From Ectothiorhodospiraceae bacterium (lineage in GTDB: Bacteria > Pseudomonadota > Gammaproteobacteria > Nitrococcales > Aquisalimonadaceae): a stretch of 64,000 nucleotides of DNA. The stretch spans positions 248,001 to 312,000 of the forward strand of contig JAFIFU010000001.1 in NCBI GenBank assembly GCA_020831885.1, in the 5' to 3' direction. The notes under the pieces were generated by a model. It did no database searches, was not told the DNA's origin, and was given only the letters and a program-made list of their open reading frames with translations. The position numbers and the translations under genes were made by a program. This document shows positions 41,501 through 50,799 of the stretch, piece after piece (position 1 is the stretch's first letter; every line of letters begins with the position of its first letter).

Positions 41501-41968
41501 CTAGTCCGCGCGGTCATCCCAGTCGGCAATCAGTTGCCTGGCCGACGCCGGATCATTGGTGGAACGCAACCGCTGACACAGGCCGGCATCACTGAACATC
41601 TCCGCCAGGCGGGCCAGGATCTGCAGATGCTCATCGGTAAAGTGTTCGGGGACCACCAGCGCAAACAGCAGGTCCACCGGCTGGTGGTCGAAGGCGTCGA
41701 AATCGATACCGTCCCGGAGCTTGATGAAGGCGCCGTGGGCCCGGGTGCTGCCCTCGATCCGGGCATGGGGTAGGGCGACCCCACGTCCCAAGCCGGTACT
41801 GCCGAGTTTTTCCCGGCTGATCAGCTTGTTGAAGATGGTGGTGGCATTCAGCGCTTCGTCAGCCAGGGCGACCATCTCGCTCAGCACCTCAAGACCGCGC
41901 TTCTTGCTGTTCGCCCCGACCTCGCAGGCGATACGGTCTTCGGATATCAGGTCTGCAATCTTGATCAT
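41501..41968 (-). CDS. ptsN: Nitrogen-regulatory EIIA protein PtsN
   Basis: A 155-residue EIIA-Ntr with the phosphorylation histidine H68 in VALPHARIEG. PtsN links phosphotransferase state to potassium transport and nitrogen/stress control, and its gene classically follows rpoN and hpf. ATG 41968 (MIKIADLIS) is the family start; an earlier in-frame start adds a proline-rich, non-conserved segment. The TGA abuts the hprK ATG. Confidence 0.93.
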   Translation of the reverse strand: MIKIADLISEDRIACEVGANSKKRGLEVLSEMVALADEALNATTIFNKLISREKLGSTGLGRGVALPHARIEGSTRAHGAFIKLRDGIDFDAFDHQPVDLLFALVVPEHFTDEHLQILARLAEMFSDAGLCQRLRSTNDPASARQLIADWDDRAD

Positions 41969-42059
41969 GCCGCCTTCAGGGGTTGTGGAAGGGGGCGGAG
42001 CGGCCGGCGCCGCCCCGGAACAGGGCACGGGGGTACCGCCCGCCCGTGCATTCAGGTCG

Positions 42060-42410
42060 CTATTCAGCCGCCTCCTGCGGGCTTTCCTCCGTCATCGCCT
42101 TGGCGCTGGCACCCTCGCTGCGATGGTGGTCCCGCACCTTCTCCTTGTGCTTCTTCACCTGGCGATCCAGTTTGTCCACCAATCCGTCAATGGCAGCATA
42201 CATGTCTTCCGAAGTGGCTTCCGCGAACAGCTTCGCACCGCTGATGTCCATCGTGGCTTCCGCCTTTTGCATCAGCTTTTCCACGGTCAGGATGGCGTGC
42301 ACATCCACCACGTTGTCGAAGTGCCGCTCAAGCCGCTGGAACTTCTCGTTGACGTAGTCCCGAAGCGCATCGGTCAGTTCCACATGATGGCCGGTGACGT
42401 CGATCTGCAT
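42060..42410 (-). CDS. hpf: Ribosome hibernation promoting factor (short HPF)
   Basis: A 116-residue protein that binds the 30S subunit and promotes 100S dimers in stationary phase. The N-terminal MQIDVTGHHVELTDALRDYV and the EDMYAAIDGLVDKLDRQ block are typical. The length is that of the short form, needing a partner such as RMF, plus an acidic 20-residue tail. It follows rpoN by 15 bases. Confidence 0.94.
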   Translation of the reverse strand: MQIDVTGHHVELTDALRDYVNEKFQRLERHFDNVVDVHAILTVEKLMQKAEATMDISGAKLFAEATSEDMYAAIDGLVDKLDRQVKKHKEKVRDHHRSEGASAKAMTEESPQEAAE

Positions 42411-42425
42411 GATGATCTCCTTGCA

Positions 42426-43931
42426 TCAGGCGATGCGTTTACGCTCATTGGACGATGGGATCGCCATGGATTCCCGATACTTTGCCACGGTACGGCGTGC
42501 CACGTTAATGCCTTCCGTCTTGAGGATCTCGGCCAGCTTGCTGTCGCTGAGCGGTCTGCGGGCGTCCTCGTCGCCGATCAGCCGCTTGATCCGTGCCCGA
42601 ATCGCCGTCGCGGAGGCCTCCTGCCCGTCCACCGTGTGAACATGGCTGGAGAAAAAGTACTTGAATTCGAATGTGCCCCGAGGCGTGTACATGTATTTTT
42701 GCGTGGTCACGCGGGAAATGGTGGATTCATGCATGTCCACCTCCTCGGCCACCTCCCGGAGTACCAGCGGTTTCATGGCCTCTTCGCCGTGCTCCAGGAA
42801 TTCCTGCTGATGACGGACAATGCAACCGGCCACCTTGAGCAGGGTCTCGTTACGACTGCGCAGGCTCTTGATCAGCCACCGGGCTTCCTGCAGGTGCTGC
42901 CGGAGCGTGGTGTTCTGCTCGCTACTGTCGGCGCGGCGCACCAGGCTGGCGTAATAGCTGTTCACACGGATGCGGGGCGTCGCTTCTGGATTCAGTTCCA
43001 CCCGCCAACCCTCGGGGGCCCGGCGCACGAAGACATCCGGGGTCACGTACTCGGTGGTACTGGAGCTGATCTGCGAGCCCGGTCGGGGGTCCAGCGTGCG
43101 GATCAGCGCCAGCACCTGCTGCAGTTCATCCTGGCTCAGCTTCATGCGCCGCATGAGCTGCGCCAACTGGCGGGAACCGAGCAGATCCAGATGGCGATCC
43201 ACCAGCAGCCGAGCCTCAACCAGCCAGGGTGTTCCGGTGGGCAGGTTGTCCAGCTGCAGCAGCAAGGCTTCGCGCGGATCCAGCGATGCGACGCCCAGGG
43301 GATCGAAGCGCTGGATCAGGTGGCGGATCGCCTCGACCTCGTCTGTTTCCACGCCCCATTCGGGGGGGAGTGCGGCGAGGATGTCGTCGATGGAGCAGGC
43401 CAGATAACCATCATCACGCACGGCGTCGATGATCGCCTCGGCAATGGCCAGGTCCCGGTCACTGAGCCGCGAGAGTTCAGCCTGTTCGCGGAGGTGGTCC
43501 TGCAGGCTGAGACCGCCCTGGGTCCGCATCTCCCACGCTTCCCGCTGGTCCTCGGAATCCGGAGCGCTGTAGCTGGTGGCACCGTCATAGATGTCGCCCC
43601 AGTCCGAGTCCAGCGGCAGTTCCTCCGGAATGTCGCTGGATACCGCCCTTTCCGTCTCTCCCACCTCACGCTCCGCGGCCTCCCGCCGGCTGTCATCGGT
43701 CTGTGCCGCGTCCTGGGATTCGGTGGTTTCGCTGTCGCCGTCCGCCTGGTCGATCTCGTCCTGACCGTCTTCCCCGCCTTCTGCCGGCTCCAGCATGAGA
43801 TTGGAATCCAGAGCCTGCTGGATCTCCGTATGCAGTTCCAGCGTGGAGAGCTGCAACAGCCGTATGGCCTGCTGCAGTTGCGGGGTCATGGTCAGTGATT
43901 GTCCGAGGCGGAGCTGTAGGGACTGTTTCAT
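42426..43931 (-). CDS. rpoN: RNA polymerase sigma-54 factor
   Basis: A 501-residue sigma-54. Region I (first ~50 residues, Q/L-rich, MTPQLQQAIRLLQL) receives the activator, region II (about 50-115) is very acidic, and region III carries the core-binding and HTH parts, ending in the RpoN box ARRTVAKYRE at 478-487. It transcribes genes that need AAA+ enhancer-binding activators. It is downstream of lptB as in E. coli, with repeat copy C in the 246-base gap between them. Confidence 0.96.
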   Translation of the reverse strand: MKQSLQLRLGQSLTMTPQLQQAIRLLQLSTLELHTEIQQALDSNLMLEPAEGGEDGQDEIDQADGDSETTESQDAAQTDDSRREAAEREVGETERAVSSDIPEELPLDSDWGDIYDGATSYSAPDSEDQREAWEMRTQGGLSLQDHLREQAELSRLSDRDLAIAEAIIDAVRDDGYLACSIDDILAALPPEWGVETDEVEAIRHLIQRFDPLGVASLDPREALLLQLDNLPTGTPWLVEARLLVDRHLDLLGSRQLAQLMRRMKLSQDELQQVLALIRTLDPRPGSQISSSTTEYVTPDVFVRRAPEGWRVELNPEATPRIRVNSYYASLVRRADSSEQNTTLRQHLQEARWLIKSLRSRNETLLKVAGCIVRHQQEFLEHGEEAMKPLVLREVAEEVDMHESTISRVTTQKYMYTPRGTFEFKYFFSSHVHTVDGQEASATAIRARIKRLIGDEDARRPLSDSKLAEILKTEGINVARRTVAKYRESMAIPSSNERKRIA

Positions 43932-44091
43932 GGATTCTGTCTGCCGGCCTCCTTGGCGAAAAACCGGGTTTGCAAAGTTGTCGGATGGCCGGGCCCGGTT
44001 GCGGGCACCGGTTTGTCTATGGGGCCATCCTAGCCCAAATCGCAGAGGCTGAGAACAAGGGTTGGCGCGGGATTTGCTTTTCGGATTCTGT

Positions 44092-44138
44092 CAAGGGACG
44101 CGCTGATCGATTCCCATGGCGCTCTGCGGAGCCCTTCG
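44092..44138 (-). repeat. Dispersed double-hairpin repeat, copy C
   Basis: The reverse complement matches copy A at 41 of 47 positions. Read on the minus strand it runs GGGCTCCGCAGAGCGCC, then GGGAATCGATCAGCGCGTCCC. It lies between lptB and rpoN, downstream of the lptB stop on the coding strand. Confidence 0.75.
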
Positions 44139-44177
44139 CGTGCGCTGACAAGGCGCGTTCGCAGGCAATGGTCGTGG

Positions 44178-44903
44178 TCAGAGGCGGAAGCCTTCTCCCA
44201 GGTAGACCTCCCGCACCTGGCGGTTGTCCAGGATCTGGTCGGCGCTGCCCTCGGCGATGACGCCGCCGCCGCTGAGGATGTAGGCGCGCTGGCAAATGCC
44301 CAGCGTCTCGCGCACATTATGGTCCGTGATAAGAACGCCGATGCCGCGCTCCGCAAGCTGGCGGATGATGCCCTGGATGTCCAGGACCGAGATCGGGTCG
44401 ACTCCGGCGAAGGGTTCGTCCAGCAGGATGAAACGCGGATTGGCCGCCAGGGCGCGGGCGATTTCCACCCGTCGGCGTTCTCCCCCGGAGAGGCTGATTC
44501 CCATCTGGTCGTGGAGATGGGCGACGTGGAACTCCTCCAGCAGTTGCTCCATGCGTTCCCGGCGTTCCTCCCGGCTCAGCTCGGGCCGGGTCTCGAGAAT
44601 GGCCATGATATTGTCCGCCACCGACAGTTTGCGGAAAACGGAGGCCTCCTGCGGCAGGTACCCCACACCCTTGCGGGCCCGCACGTGCATGGGCAATTGC
44701 GTGATGTCCTCATCGTCTAGGAGTATCCGGCCGTCATCGGCGGGAATCAGTCCGACCACCATGTAGAAACAGGTGGTTTTCCCGGCGCCGTTCGGACCCA
44801 GCAGGCCCACCACCTCGCCGCTACTCACGTGCATGGACGCGCCCTGCACCACGGTGCGTTTGCGATACCGCTTCTTCAGGTTGACGACACGCAGGGTACT
44901 CAT
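44178..44903 (-). CDS. lptB: LPS-export ABC ATPase LptB
   Basis: A 241-residue ATPase that powers LPS extraction with LptF and LptG. Walker A is GPNGAGKT at 36-43, the signature LSGGERRR, and Walker [14 protein letters not shown]. The length is identical to E. coli LptB. ATG 44903 overlaps the lptA stop (TGATG). The lptFG genes are not in this window. Confidence 0.95.
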   Translation of the reverse strand: MSTLRVVNLKKRYRKRTVVQGASMHVSSGEVVGLLGPNGAGKTTCFYMVVGLIPADDGRILLDDEDITQLPMHVRARKGVGYLPQEASVFRKLSVADNIMAILETRPELSREERRERMEQLLEEFHVAHLHDQMGISLSGGERRRVEIARALAANPRFILLDEPFAGVDPISVLDIQGIIRQLAERGIGVLITDHNVRETLGICQRAYILSGGGVIAEGSADQILDNRQVREVYLGEGFRL

Positions 44904-45403
44904 CAATCCTCGTCGTCAGGGAACAGCGTGATGCGGATGCGGCGGCCGGTTTCCTTGTCTCCGCGGGCATCCGCCACCTCGGTTTCCAGGTTGTAGTGGA
45001 TGGTCTCGCCGGTGAATTCGTTCCGGCCCTGGGTGAGCCGGCCGCCATCCAGCAGGATGATCCGCTCCGGTCCGCTGGCATGATATTCCATGCGGGGGGC
45101 TTCGGCGCGCAGGATCTCGCCATCCCCGTCCGGTTGCTGGGTGTATACCGCGGGATCCCCTTCCACCACAACGTGGTCCAGTTCCCGGGCACGGGTATGC
45201 ACAGTCATCCGATCGCCGGTGATCTGACGCAGGCCCCGGGTCAGCACCACGTCGCCGGTATAGACGCTCACCCCGGAGACGTTGTCGATTTCCGCCCGGT
45301 CGGCGTCCAGGGTGATCGGTTCGCCGTTCCCCGCCACCGACGGCGGCGTTGCCCCCAGGAGCAACGCCGCGAGCAGCAGCTCAGTCGTTTTGCGCCGGTA
45401 CAT
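44903..45403 (-). CDS. lptA: Periplasmic LPS-transport bridge protein LptA
   Basis: A 166-residue periplasmic protein with a signal peptide (residues ~1-24, ending SVAG) and an OstA-like beta-jellyroll that forms the LPS bridge between LptC and Lpt[15 protein letters not shown] and [12 protein letters not shown] fit the family. It overlaps the lptC end by 23 bases and lptB by one base, so the three are tightly coupled. Confidence 0.92.
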   Translation of the reverse strand: MYRRKTTELLLAALLLGATPPSVAGNGEPITLDADRAEIDNVSGVSVYTGDVVLTRGLRQITGDRMTVHTRARELDHVVVEGDPAVYTQQPDGDGEILRAEAPRMEYHASGPERIILLDGGRLTQGRNEFTGETIHYNLETEVADARGDKETGRRIRITLFPDDED

Positions 45404-45959
45404 AGATCCCCTTCACGTCAGAACGCAGCCGGAACAGATCCCGGTCCAGGTACGCCTCCGCACCGATGCCACTGACCCGGGCTCCTTCGCGATAGTACAC
45501 GGCGAAACGGTCCGTTTCCGCATAGTGCTCTGCGGGCCGGGCGTAAACCTCGCTGGTGTCCACGTTTGCCTCCAGGTTGTCCGGACCGGCCGCCCGGCGC
45601 AGGGTGACCTCACCCTCCAGGTGGGCCTGGGTCACGTTGTCCCAGGCCCGTCCGCGCTCGGCGCGGAGGTGCCAGGGTTCCCCGGTTTCGGTGAACAGGG
45701 TAAGCCAGGGTGTTTCCAGCAACCACAGATCGTCGTCCATAAAGTGAGTCATCCGCGGAGAGCGCAATCGGTAGGTGGCCACTCCGGATTCGTCGGTCAC
45801 GTCCAGCACGAGCTGTTGGACGAAATAATCGGGGCGACGTTCACGCTCCAGCAGTTCCGTGTCCGGACGCGGGTCCGGCTCGCCTTCATCCAGTATCCAC
45901 CAGCCGGCCACGGCAATGACGCCTGCCGCCACCAGGCGGAAAACCCAGCGTCTAGTCAT
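45381..45959 (-). CDS. lptC: LPS export protein LptC
   Basis: A 192-residue bitopic protein with one N-terminal helix (about residues 8-24) and a periplasmic jellyroll that accepts LPS from LptB2FG and passes it to LptA. The sequence is weakly conserved, as usual for LptC, and the position between kdsC and lptA is decisive. It overlaps both neighbours. Confidence 0.9.
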   Translation of the reverse strand: MTRRWVFRLVAAGVIAVAGWWILDEGEPDPRPDTELLERERRPDYFVQQLVLDVTDESGVATYRLRSPRMTHFMDDDLWLLETPWLTLFTETGEPWHLRAERGRAWDNVTQAHLEGEVTLRRAAGPDNLEANVDTSEVYARPAEHYAETDRFAVYYREGARVSGIGAEAYLDRDLFRLRSDVKGIYVPAQND

Positions 45960-46509
45960 TCAGATAACGCTCCAGCAGCGGATCCAGCAGCCCCTGGGCA
46001 TGCAGGATGAGTTCACAGGCCTCGCGGACCGCGCCACTGCCGCCCGCCCGGCGGCTGCACCAGTGACTGTGCCGGGCCAGCAGCGGGTGGCCGTTGGGCA
46101 CGGTCAGGGACAGCCCGGCCCGGCGAAGCACCTTTAAATCGATGAGGTCGTCGCCCATGTAGGCGGCCTGTTCGCCGTGCAGCGCCAGTTTCTGCAGCAA
46201 CCCGTTCCAGGCCGCCAGCTTGTCCGTGACGCCCATGTACAGGTGGGGGATGCCCAGGTCCCGGGCGCGGTGCGCCAGCGGGATCGATCGGCGCGCCGTG
46301 ATGATGGCCACGGCAAGGCCGGCATCCAGCAGCATCCGGATACCCAGGCCGTCCAGAATGTTAAAGGGCTTCAGGCTTTCGCCTCCGGGGCCGTACCACA
46401 CCGTGCCGTCGGTGAGCACGCCATCCACGTCCAGGCCCAGCAGGCGAATGCCCGCCGCTCGTTGCAGGATCGTGTCATCGGGAGGGTCGAAACAGGCTGG
46501 ATGCTTCAT
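45952..46509 (-). CDS. kdsC: 3-deoxy-D-manno-octulosonate-8-phosphate phosphatase
   Basis: A 185-residue HAD phosphatase that makes Kdo from Kdo-8-phosphate for LPS. HAD motif I is LLGLDVDGVLTDG, and motif III/IV acids are in AYMGDDLIDL. ATG 46509 overlaps the kdsD stop by one codon position (ATGA); a GTG one codon earlier is possible. It is part of the kdsD-kdsC-lptCAB order. Confidence 0.94.
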   Translation of the reverse strand: MKHPACFDPPDDTILQRAAGIRLLGLDVDGVLTDGTVWYGPGGESLKPFNILDGLGIRMLLDAGLAVAIITARRSIPLAHRARDLGIPHLYMGVTDKLAAWNGLLQKLALHGEQAAYMGDDLIDLKVLRRAGLSLTVPNGHPLLARHSHWCSRRAGGSGAVREACELILHAQGLLDPLLERYLND

Positions 46510-47540
46510 CACACCACCCCGGCGCGGAGCAGGTCGTGCATGTTCAGGGCGCCGGCCACCCGGCCATCCCCGTCCAGCACCACCACGCCGTTGATCTTGT
46601 GGCTCTCCATCAACTGCAAGGCCTCGGCGGCCAGTGCGCCCAGACGCATGGTGACCGGTTCCCGGGTCATGACCTCGCCAACGCGCACGGCGTGGACATC
46701 CACGCCCCGGTCCAGGCTGCGGCGCAGGTCTCCGTCCGTGAATACGCCCAGCAGACGGTCCGCGGTATCCAGCACCAGTGTCATGCCCAGACCCTTGCGG
46801 CTCATCTCCACCAGGGCTTCCTTCACCGGCGCCTCCGGGCTGACCCGGGGCAGGGCTTCACCGGTGTGGACGAGATCGTCGATCAGCAGCAACAGTCGCC
46901 GGCCCAGGCGGCCACCGGGGTGGGAGCGGGCGAAATCCTCGGCAGTGAATCCGCGGGCCTCCAGCAGTGCAACCGCCAGGGCATCGCCCATGGCCAGCGC
47001 GGCCGTGGTGCTGGAGGTGGGTGCCAGGTTCAGTGGACAGGCTTCCTGCGCCACGCTCACATCGATATTCACCGAGGCGGTCCGTGCCAGCGTCGATTCC
47101 GGGTTGCCCGTAAGGCTGATCAGCGGTACGCCCAGGCGTTTGATCAGCGGGAGGATGGTGACGATTTCGTCGGTTTCGCCGGAGTTGGACATGGCCAGCA
47201 CCACGTCGCCGGTGGTGATCATTCCCAGGTCGCCATGACTGGCCTCGCCAGGGTGCACGAAGAAGGCGGGGGAACCGGTGCTGGCAAGGGTTGCGGCAAT
47301 CTTGCTGCCGATATGGCCGGATTTGCCCATGCCCAGCACGACGATGCGGCCCTGGCACCCGAGCATGTGGCGGCAGGCGCGGACGAAGGCATCATCGACG
47401 CGGTCCAGCAGCGCGCGCACGGCATCGGCTTCCACCGCCAGCACGTGACGGCCCAGTTCCCGCAGTCTGTCGTCGCTGATTTCGTGGCCGATGCGCTGCT
47501 CGATCATCCTCCGTTCCCGTCCTGGATTCCGCTGGGACAT
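46509..47540 (-). CDS. kdsD: Arabinose-5-phosphate isomerase
   Basis: A 343-residue enzyme that converts ribulose-5-phosphate to arabinose-5-phosphate, the first step to Kdo. The SIS sugar-isomerase domain comes first (GMGKSGHIGSKIAATLAST, SNSGETDE, SHPGGRLGRRLL), then two CBS domains (from about residue 210). ATG 47540 follows GGAAGG by six bases on this strand. The adjacent yrbG gene and the kds-lpt order are as in E. coli. Confidence 0.95.
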   Translation of the reverse strand: MSQRNPGRERRMIEQRIGHEISDDRLRELGRHVLAVEADAVRALLDRVDDAFVRACRHMLGCQGRIVVLGMGKSGHIGSKIAATLASTGSPAFFVHPGEASHGDLGMITTGDVVLAMSNSGETDEIVTILPLIKRLGVPLISLTGNPESTLARTASVNIDVSVAQEACPLNLAPTSSTTAALAMGDALAVALLEARGFTAEDFARSHPGGRLGRRLLLLIDDLVHTGEALPRVSPEAPVKEALVEMSRKGLGMTLVLDTADRLLGVFTDGDLRRSLDRGVDVHAVRVGEVMTREPVTMRLGALAAEALQLMESHKINGVVVLDGDGRVAGALNMHDLLRAGVV

Positions 47541-47620
47541 GGTGAACCTTCCGGAAAGCTTCAGCGTGCCCACAAGTATGCCTGATTACCGCCATTCCGA
47601 GAGACACAGTCTGTCAGGAG

Positions 47621-48571
47621 TCAGCGCCAGGTGAAGAGGGCGAGTTGGTAGAGGGGGTAGCTGACCAGCAGCACGACCGCCAGGGGACGGCCGATACGGT
47701 TGCGGAACACCACCGCCAGTGTGACCGTCAGGGTGAGCGCCGCCATCAGGCCGTAATCACGGTACAGCACGGCTGCCGGCAGCTCCGCCGGGCGGATCAT
47801 GGCCGCGATGCCCATCACCGCCAGCAGGTTGAACAGGTTCGATCCCAGGATGTTTCCCAGGACCATGGAGTACAGCCTCCGCCGCGCCGCCGCGATGGCC
47901 GTGGCCAGCTCCGGCAGGCTGGTGCCCAGGGCCACGATGGTGAGACCGATGATCAGGTCGCTGACGCCGGCAAGGGTGGCCAGCGTCACCGCGGACCAGA
48001 CCAGGCCCTGGGCGCTGGCCAGCAGGAGCAGCAGACTGCCGACTCCCCAGGCCAGCGTGCGGGCCAGGGGCGCGGGTGAGGGCTCCGGCAGATCGTCGTC
48101 GTGGATGGCGGCGGGCTCCCGCAGGCTGGCCCGGACCAGCCAGACCATGACCAGCCCCAGGGCCATCAGCAGGATGAGACCATCGATCCGGCCCAGGCCG
48201 CCGTCCAGCAGAAGCAGCGGTGCCAGGGCCGTGGTGATGAACAGCGCGGTGAGTTCGCGCCGCACCTCCCGCCCTTCCACCAGCAGTGGCGCGACCAGTG
48301 CCGCGCAGCTCAGGATCAGAGCGATATTGGCGACGTTCGACCCCAGTGCGTTGCCGATGGCAAGCCCGGTATTTCCGCCCAGGGCGGCCAGACCGGATAC
48401 CAGGATCTCCGGTGCGGAGGTGCCGAAGCCGATGATGACCAGGCCCACCAGCACCGGCGCCATGCCCAGCCGAAGGGCCAGATTGCCGGCGGCGGCCACG
48501 AAACGATCGGCGCTCCAGGCGAGGATCAGGAAGCAGAGCAGGATGACGGCCAGGTGCAGCAGTATGCTCAT
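47621..48571 (-). CDS. yrbG: CaCA-family calcium/sodium exchanger YrbG
   Basis: A 316-residue inner-membrane exchanger with about ten helices and the two inverted alpha-repeats, GFGTSAPEILVSG and ALGTSLPELATAI. Ca2+/H+ or Na+/Ca2+ exchange is inferred from the family. ATG 48571 begins with a hydrophobic first helix. The gene is divergent from mlaF and upstream of kdsD, as in E. coli. Confidence 0.92.
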   Translation of the reverse strand: MSILLHLAVILLCFLILAWSADRFVAAAGNLALRLGMAPVLVGLVIIGFGTSAPEILVSGLAALGGNTGLAIGNALGSNVANIALILSCAALVAPLLVEGREVRRELTALFITTALAPLLLLDGGLGRIDGLILLMALGLVMVWLVRASLREPAAIHDDDLPEPSPAPLARTLAWGVGSLLLLLASAQGLVWSAVTLATLAGVSDLIIGLTIVALGTSLPELATAIAAARRRLYSMVLGNILGSNLFNLLAVMGIAAMIRPAELPAAVLYRDYGLMAALTLTVTLAVVFRNRIGRPLAVVLLVSYPLYQLALFTWR

Positions 48572-48655
48572 GGGTGAACGTCCCTGTCCCGGGGAGGCGC
48601 CATGGTACCCGTTCGCCAAGGGGTGACGCCACGCGGATGTTGCCACCCCGCGACG

Positions 48656-48684
48656 TTGACTACCCGGGGGGCTTCACTGATACT
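48656..48684 (+). promoter_or_regulatory. Strong sigma-70-like promoter for the mla operon
   Basis: TTGACT at 48656-48661, a 17-base spacer and GATACT at 48679-48684, five and four of six to the -35 and -10 consensus. It lies 55 bases upstream of the mlaF ATG in the divergent yrbG-mlaF gap. Confidence 0.65.
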
Positions 48685-48738
48685 CGCCCACTTGTTTTCC
48701 TGCAGTTGCCGACATCGATGCCTTTGCAAGCTGACCAC

Positions 48739-49545
48739 ATGGCCTCGGACATCCTGGTGGATGTCAAGGATCTCTGCTTTCGCCGTGGCGAGCGGGTGAT
48801 CTTCGATGGTGTGGATGTGCAGATCCGCAAGGGGCAGGTCACCGCCATCATGGGGCCGAGTGGTACCGGCAAGACCACGCTGCTGCGCCTGATCGGCGGG
48901 CAGCTCCGACCGGATCGGGGCACCATCACGGTACTCGGGCACGACGTGCACCGGCTGGGTCGTGATGCACTGTTCCGGTTGCGCCGGCGCATGGGCATGC
49001 TGTTCCAGAGTGGCGCGCTGTTCACCCATTTGTCGGTTTTCGATAATGTGGCTTTCCCGCTGCGGGAGCATACCGATCTGCCGGAGCCGCTGATACATGA
49101 CCTGGTGCTGATGAAGCTGCAGGCCGTGGGCCTGCGCGGTGCCCGTGATCTGATGCCCAGCGAATTGTCCGGTGGCATGGCGCGCCGTGTGGCGCTGGCC
49201 CGGGCGGTGGCGCTGGATCCCACCATCATGATGTATGACGAACCCTTCGCCGGGCAGGATCCGATCTCCATGGGGGTGCTGGTCTCGCTGATCCGTCGCC
49301 TGAACGACGCACTGGGGCTGAGCAGCGTTGTCGTCTCCCATGATGTGGTGGAAACCGCGCAGATCGCGGACCGTATCTACGTGCTCTCCGAAGGGCGCGT
49401 GGTGGAATCCGGCTCCCCCGGGGATCTTGGGCGCAGCGACTCCGCCTGGGTGAGGCAGTTCATGCAGGCCTTGCCCGACGGCCCGGTGCCCTTCCATTAT
49501 CCCGGCCCGAGTCTGGAGGAGGATCTCCTGGGGGCGCGCCGATGA
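48739..49545 (+). CDS. mlaF: Phospholipid transport ATPase MlaF
   Basis: A 268-residue ABC ATPase of the MlaFEDB complex, which moves phospholipids between the membranes. Walker A is GPSGTGKT, the signature LSGGMARR and Walker [18 protein letters not shown] 48739 ([11 protein letters not shown]) gives the length of E. coli MlaF; ATG 48718 would add seven residues, and neither has a clear Shine-Dalgarno. It overlaps mlaE by four bases. Confidence 0.94.
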   Translation: MASDILVDVKDLCFRRGERVIFDGVDVQIRKGQVTAIMGPSGTGKTTLLRLIGGQLRPDRGTITVLGHDVHRLGRDALFRLRRRMGMLFQSGALFTHLSVFDNVAFPLREHTDLPEPLIHDLVLMKLQAVGLRGARDLMPSELSGGMARRVALARAVALDPTIMMYDEPFAGQDPISMGVLVSLIRRLNDALGLSSVVVSHDVVETAQIADRIYVLSEGRVVESGSPGDLGRSDSAWVRQFMQALPDGPVPFHYPGPSLEEDLLGARR

Positions 49546-50318
49546 CAGGCCTGCTGGCGCTGCTCGGACGCAAGACGCTGGACAGTTTCAGCCGTCTTGG
49601 GCGGGGTACGCTGTTTCTGTTGCGCGCCATGGCCGGCCTGCCCAGCCTTTTGCCGCGCCCGGGGCTGGTGATCCAGCAACTGTATTCCATCGGGGTGCTG
49701 TCGCTGCTGATCATTGTGGTATCCGGGATTTTCGTGGGTATGGTGCTGGCGCTGCAGGGCTACAATACCCTGGTGAATTTCGGCGCCGAGCAATCGCTGG
49801 GCGTGCTTGTGGCCCTGTCGCTGCTGCGGGAGCTCGGGCCAGTGGTGACTGCGCTGCTGTTCGCCGGTCGCGCCGGTTCGGCTCTGACCGCGGAAATCGG
49901 GCTCATGAAGACCACGGAGCAGCTCTCCGGTATGGAGATGATGGCCGTGGACCCCATCAAGCGCGTGGTGGCCCCGCGGTTGCTGGCGGGTTTTCTGGCG
50001 ATGCCGCTGCTGGCGGTCATCTTCAGCTTTCTGGGGATCATGGGCGCCTATGTGGTCAGCGTGGCGACGCTGGGCGTGGATGATGGGGCGTTCTGGTCGC
50101 AGATGCAGTCGGCTGTGGACTTCCGCGAGGATGTGATGAACGGCGTGATCAAAAGCCTGGTGTTCGGTTTTGTGGCAAGCTGGATCGCGGTGTTCGAGGG
50201 CTATGACGCGGAACCCACCTCTGAAGGGGTGAGTCGGGCCACCACGCGTACCGTGGTGCATACCTCGCTGGCGGTGCTGGGGCTGGATTTCGTCCTTACC
50301 GCCGTGATGTTCGGGTGA
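49542..50318 (+). CDS. mlaE: Phospholipid transport permease MlaE
   Basis: A 258-residue MlaE-family integral membrane subunit with about five hydrophobic helices. The [20 protein letters not shown] coupling-helix segment is the family hallmark and also carries the EIG motif after it. It forms the central transport cavity with MlaD and is coupled to mlaF by a four-base overlap. Confidence 0.94.
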   Translation: MTGLLALLGRKTLDSFSRLGRGTLFLLRAMAGLPSLLPRPGLVIQQLYSIGVLSLLIIVVSGIFVGMVLALQGYNTLVNFGAEQSLGVLVALSLLRELGPVVTALLFAGRAGSALTAEIGLMKTTEQLSGMEMMAVDPIKRVVAPRLLAGFLAMPLLAVIFSFLGIMGAYVVSVATLGVDDGAFWSQMQSAVDFREDVMNGVIKSLVFGFVASWIAVFEGYDAEPTSEGVSRATTRTVVHTSLAVLGLDFVLTAVMFG

Positions 50319-50330
50319 ACGGGGGCCGCG

Positions 50331-50798
50331 ATGGCGAAGCAGCGAATCATCGAGATCTGGGTCGGACTGTTCGTGGCGGCGGGCTTTGCCGCCCTGTTCG
50401 GCCTGGCCATGCAGGTGAGCAATATCCCGGTGTTCCAGACGACGGAAGGCTATGATGTCTACCTGCGCTTCGAGAACGTTGGCGGGCTGCGGCCGCGGGC
50501 GCCGGTGACCATGTCCGGTGTCCGGGTGGGCCGGGTGAAGTCCATCGAACTGGACGAGAACACCTATCAGGCCCTGGTGACCATCACCATCGAATCCCGG
50601 TTTGACCGCATTCCCGAAGACACCTCGGCCAGCATTTTCACCTCGGGTCTGCTCGGGGAGCAGTACATCGCCCTGGATCCGGGCGGTACCGACTGGTTCC
50701 TGGAGGCCGGCGACGAGATCGCCCTGACCCAGGGCGCACTGGTGCTGGAGCGACTGATCGGGCGGTTTCTGACCAGCATGGGTCAGGACGACAACTGA
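50331..50798 (+). CDS. mlaD: MCE-domain substrate-binding protein MlaD
   Basis: A 155-residue protein with one N-terminal helix (about residues 8-30) and a single MCE domain (GGLRPRAPVTMSGVRVGRV, LLGEQYIAL). It forms the hexameric ring in the periplasm. It is shorter than the 183-residue E. coli protein at the C-terminus. The next gene is mlaB, two bases later, where mlaC would normally be. Confidence 0.93.
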   Translation: MAKQRIIEIWVGLFVAAGFAALFGLAMQVSNIPVFQTTEGYDVYLRFENVGGLRPRAPVTMSGVRVGRVKSIELDENTYQALVTITIESRFDRIPEDTSASIFTSGLLGEQYIALDPGGTDWFLEAGDEIALTQGALVLERLIGRFLTSMGQDDN

Positions 50799-50799
50799 T

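Noticed and set aside
41721-43898. A 725-codon plus-strand frame opposite ptsN, hpf and rpoN
   Set aside because: It spans three real genes on the other strand and has no recognised motif or start signal.
50331-50798. A MlaD-MlaC fusion to explain the missing mlaC
   Set aside because: MlaD ends shortly after its single MCE domain and has no MlaC-like region.
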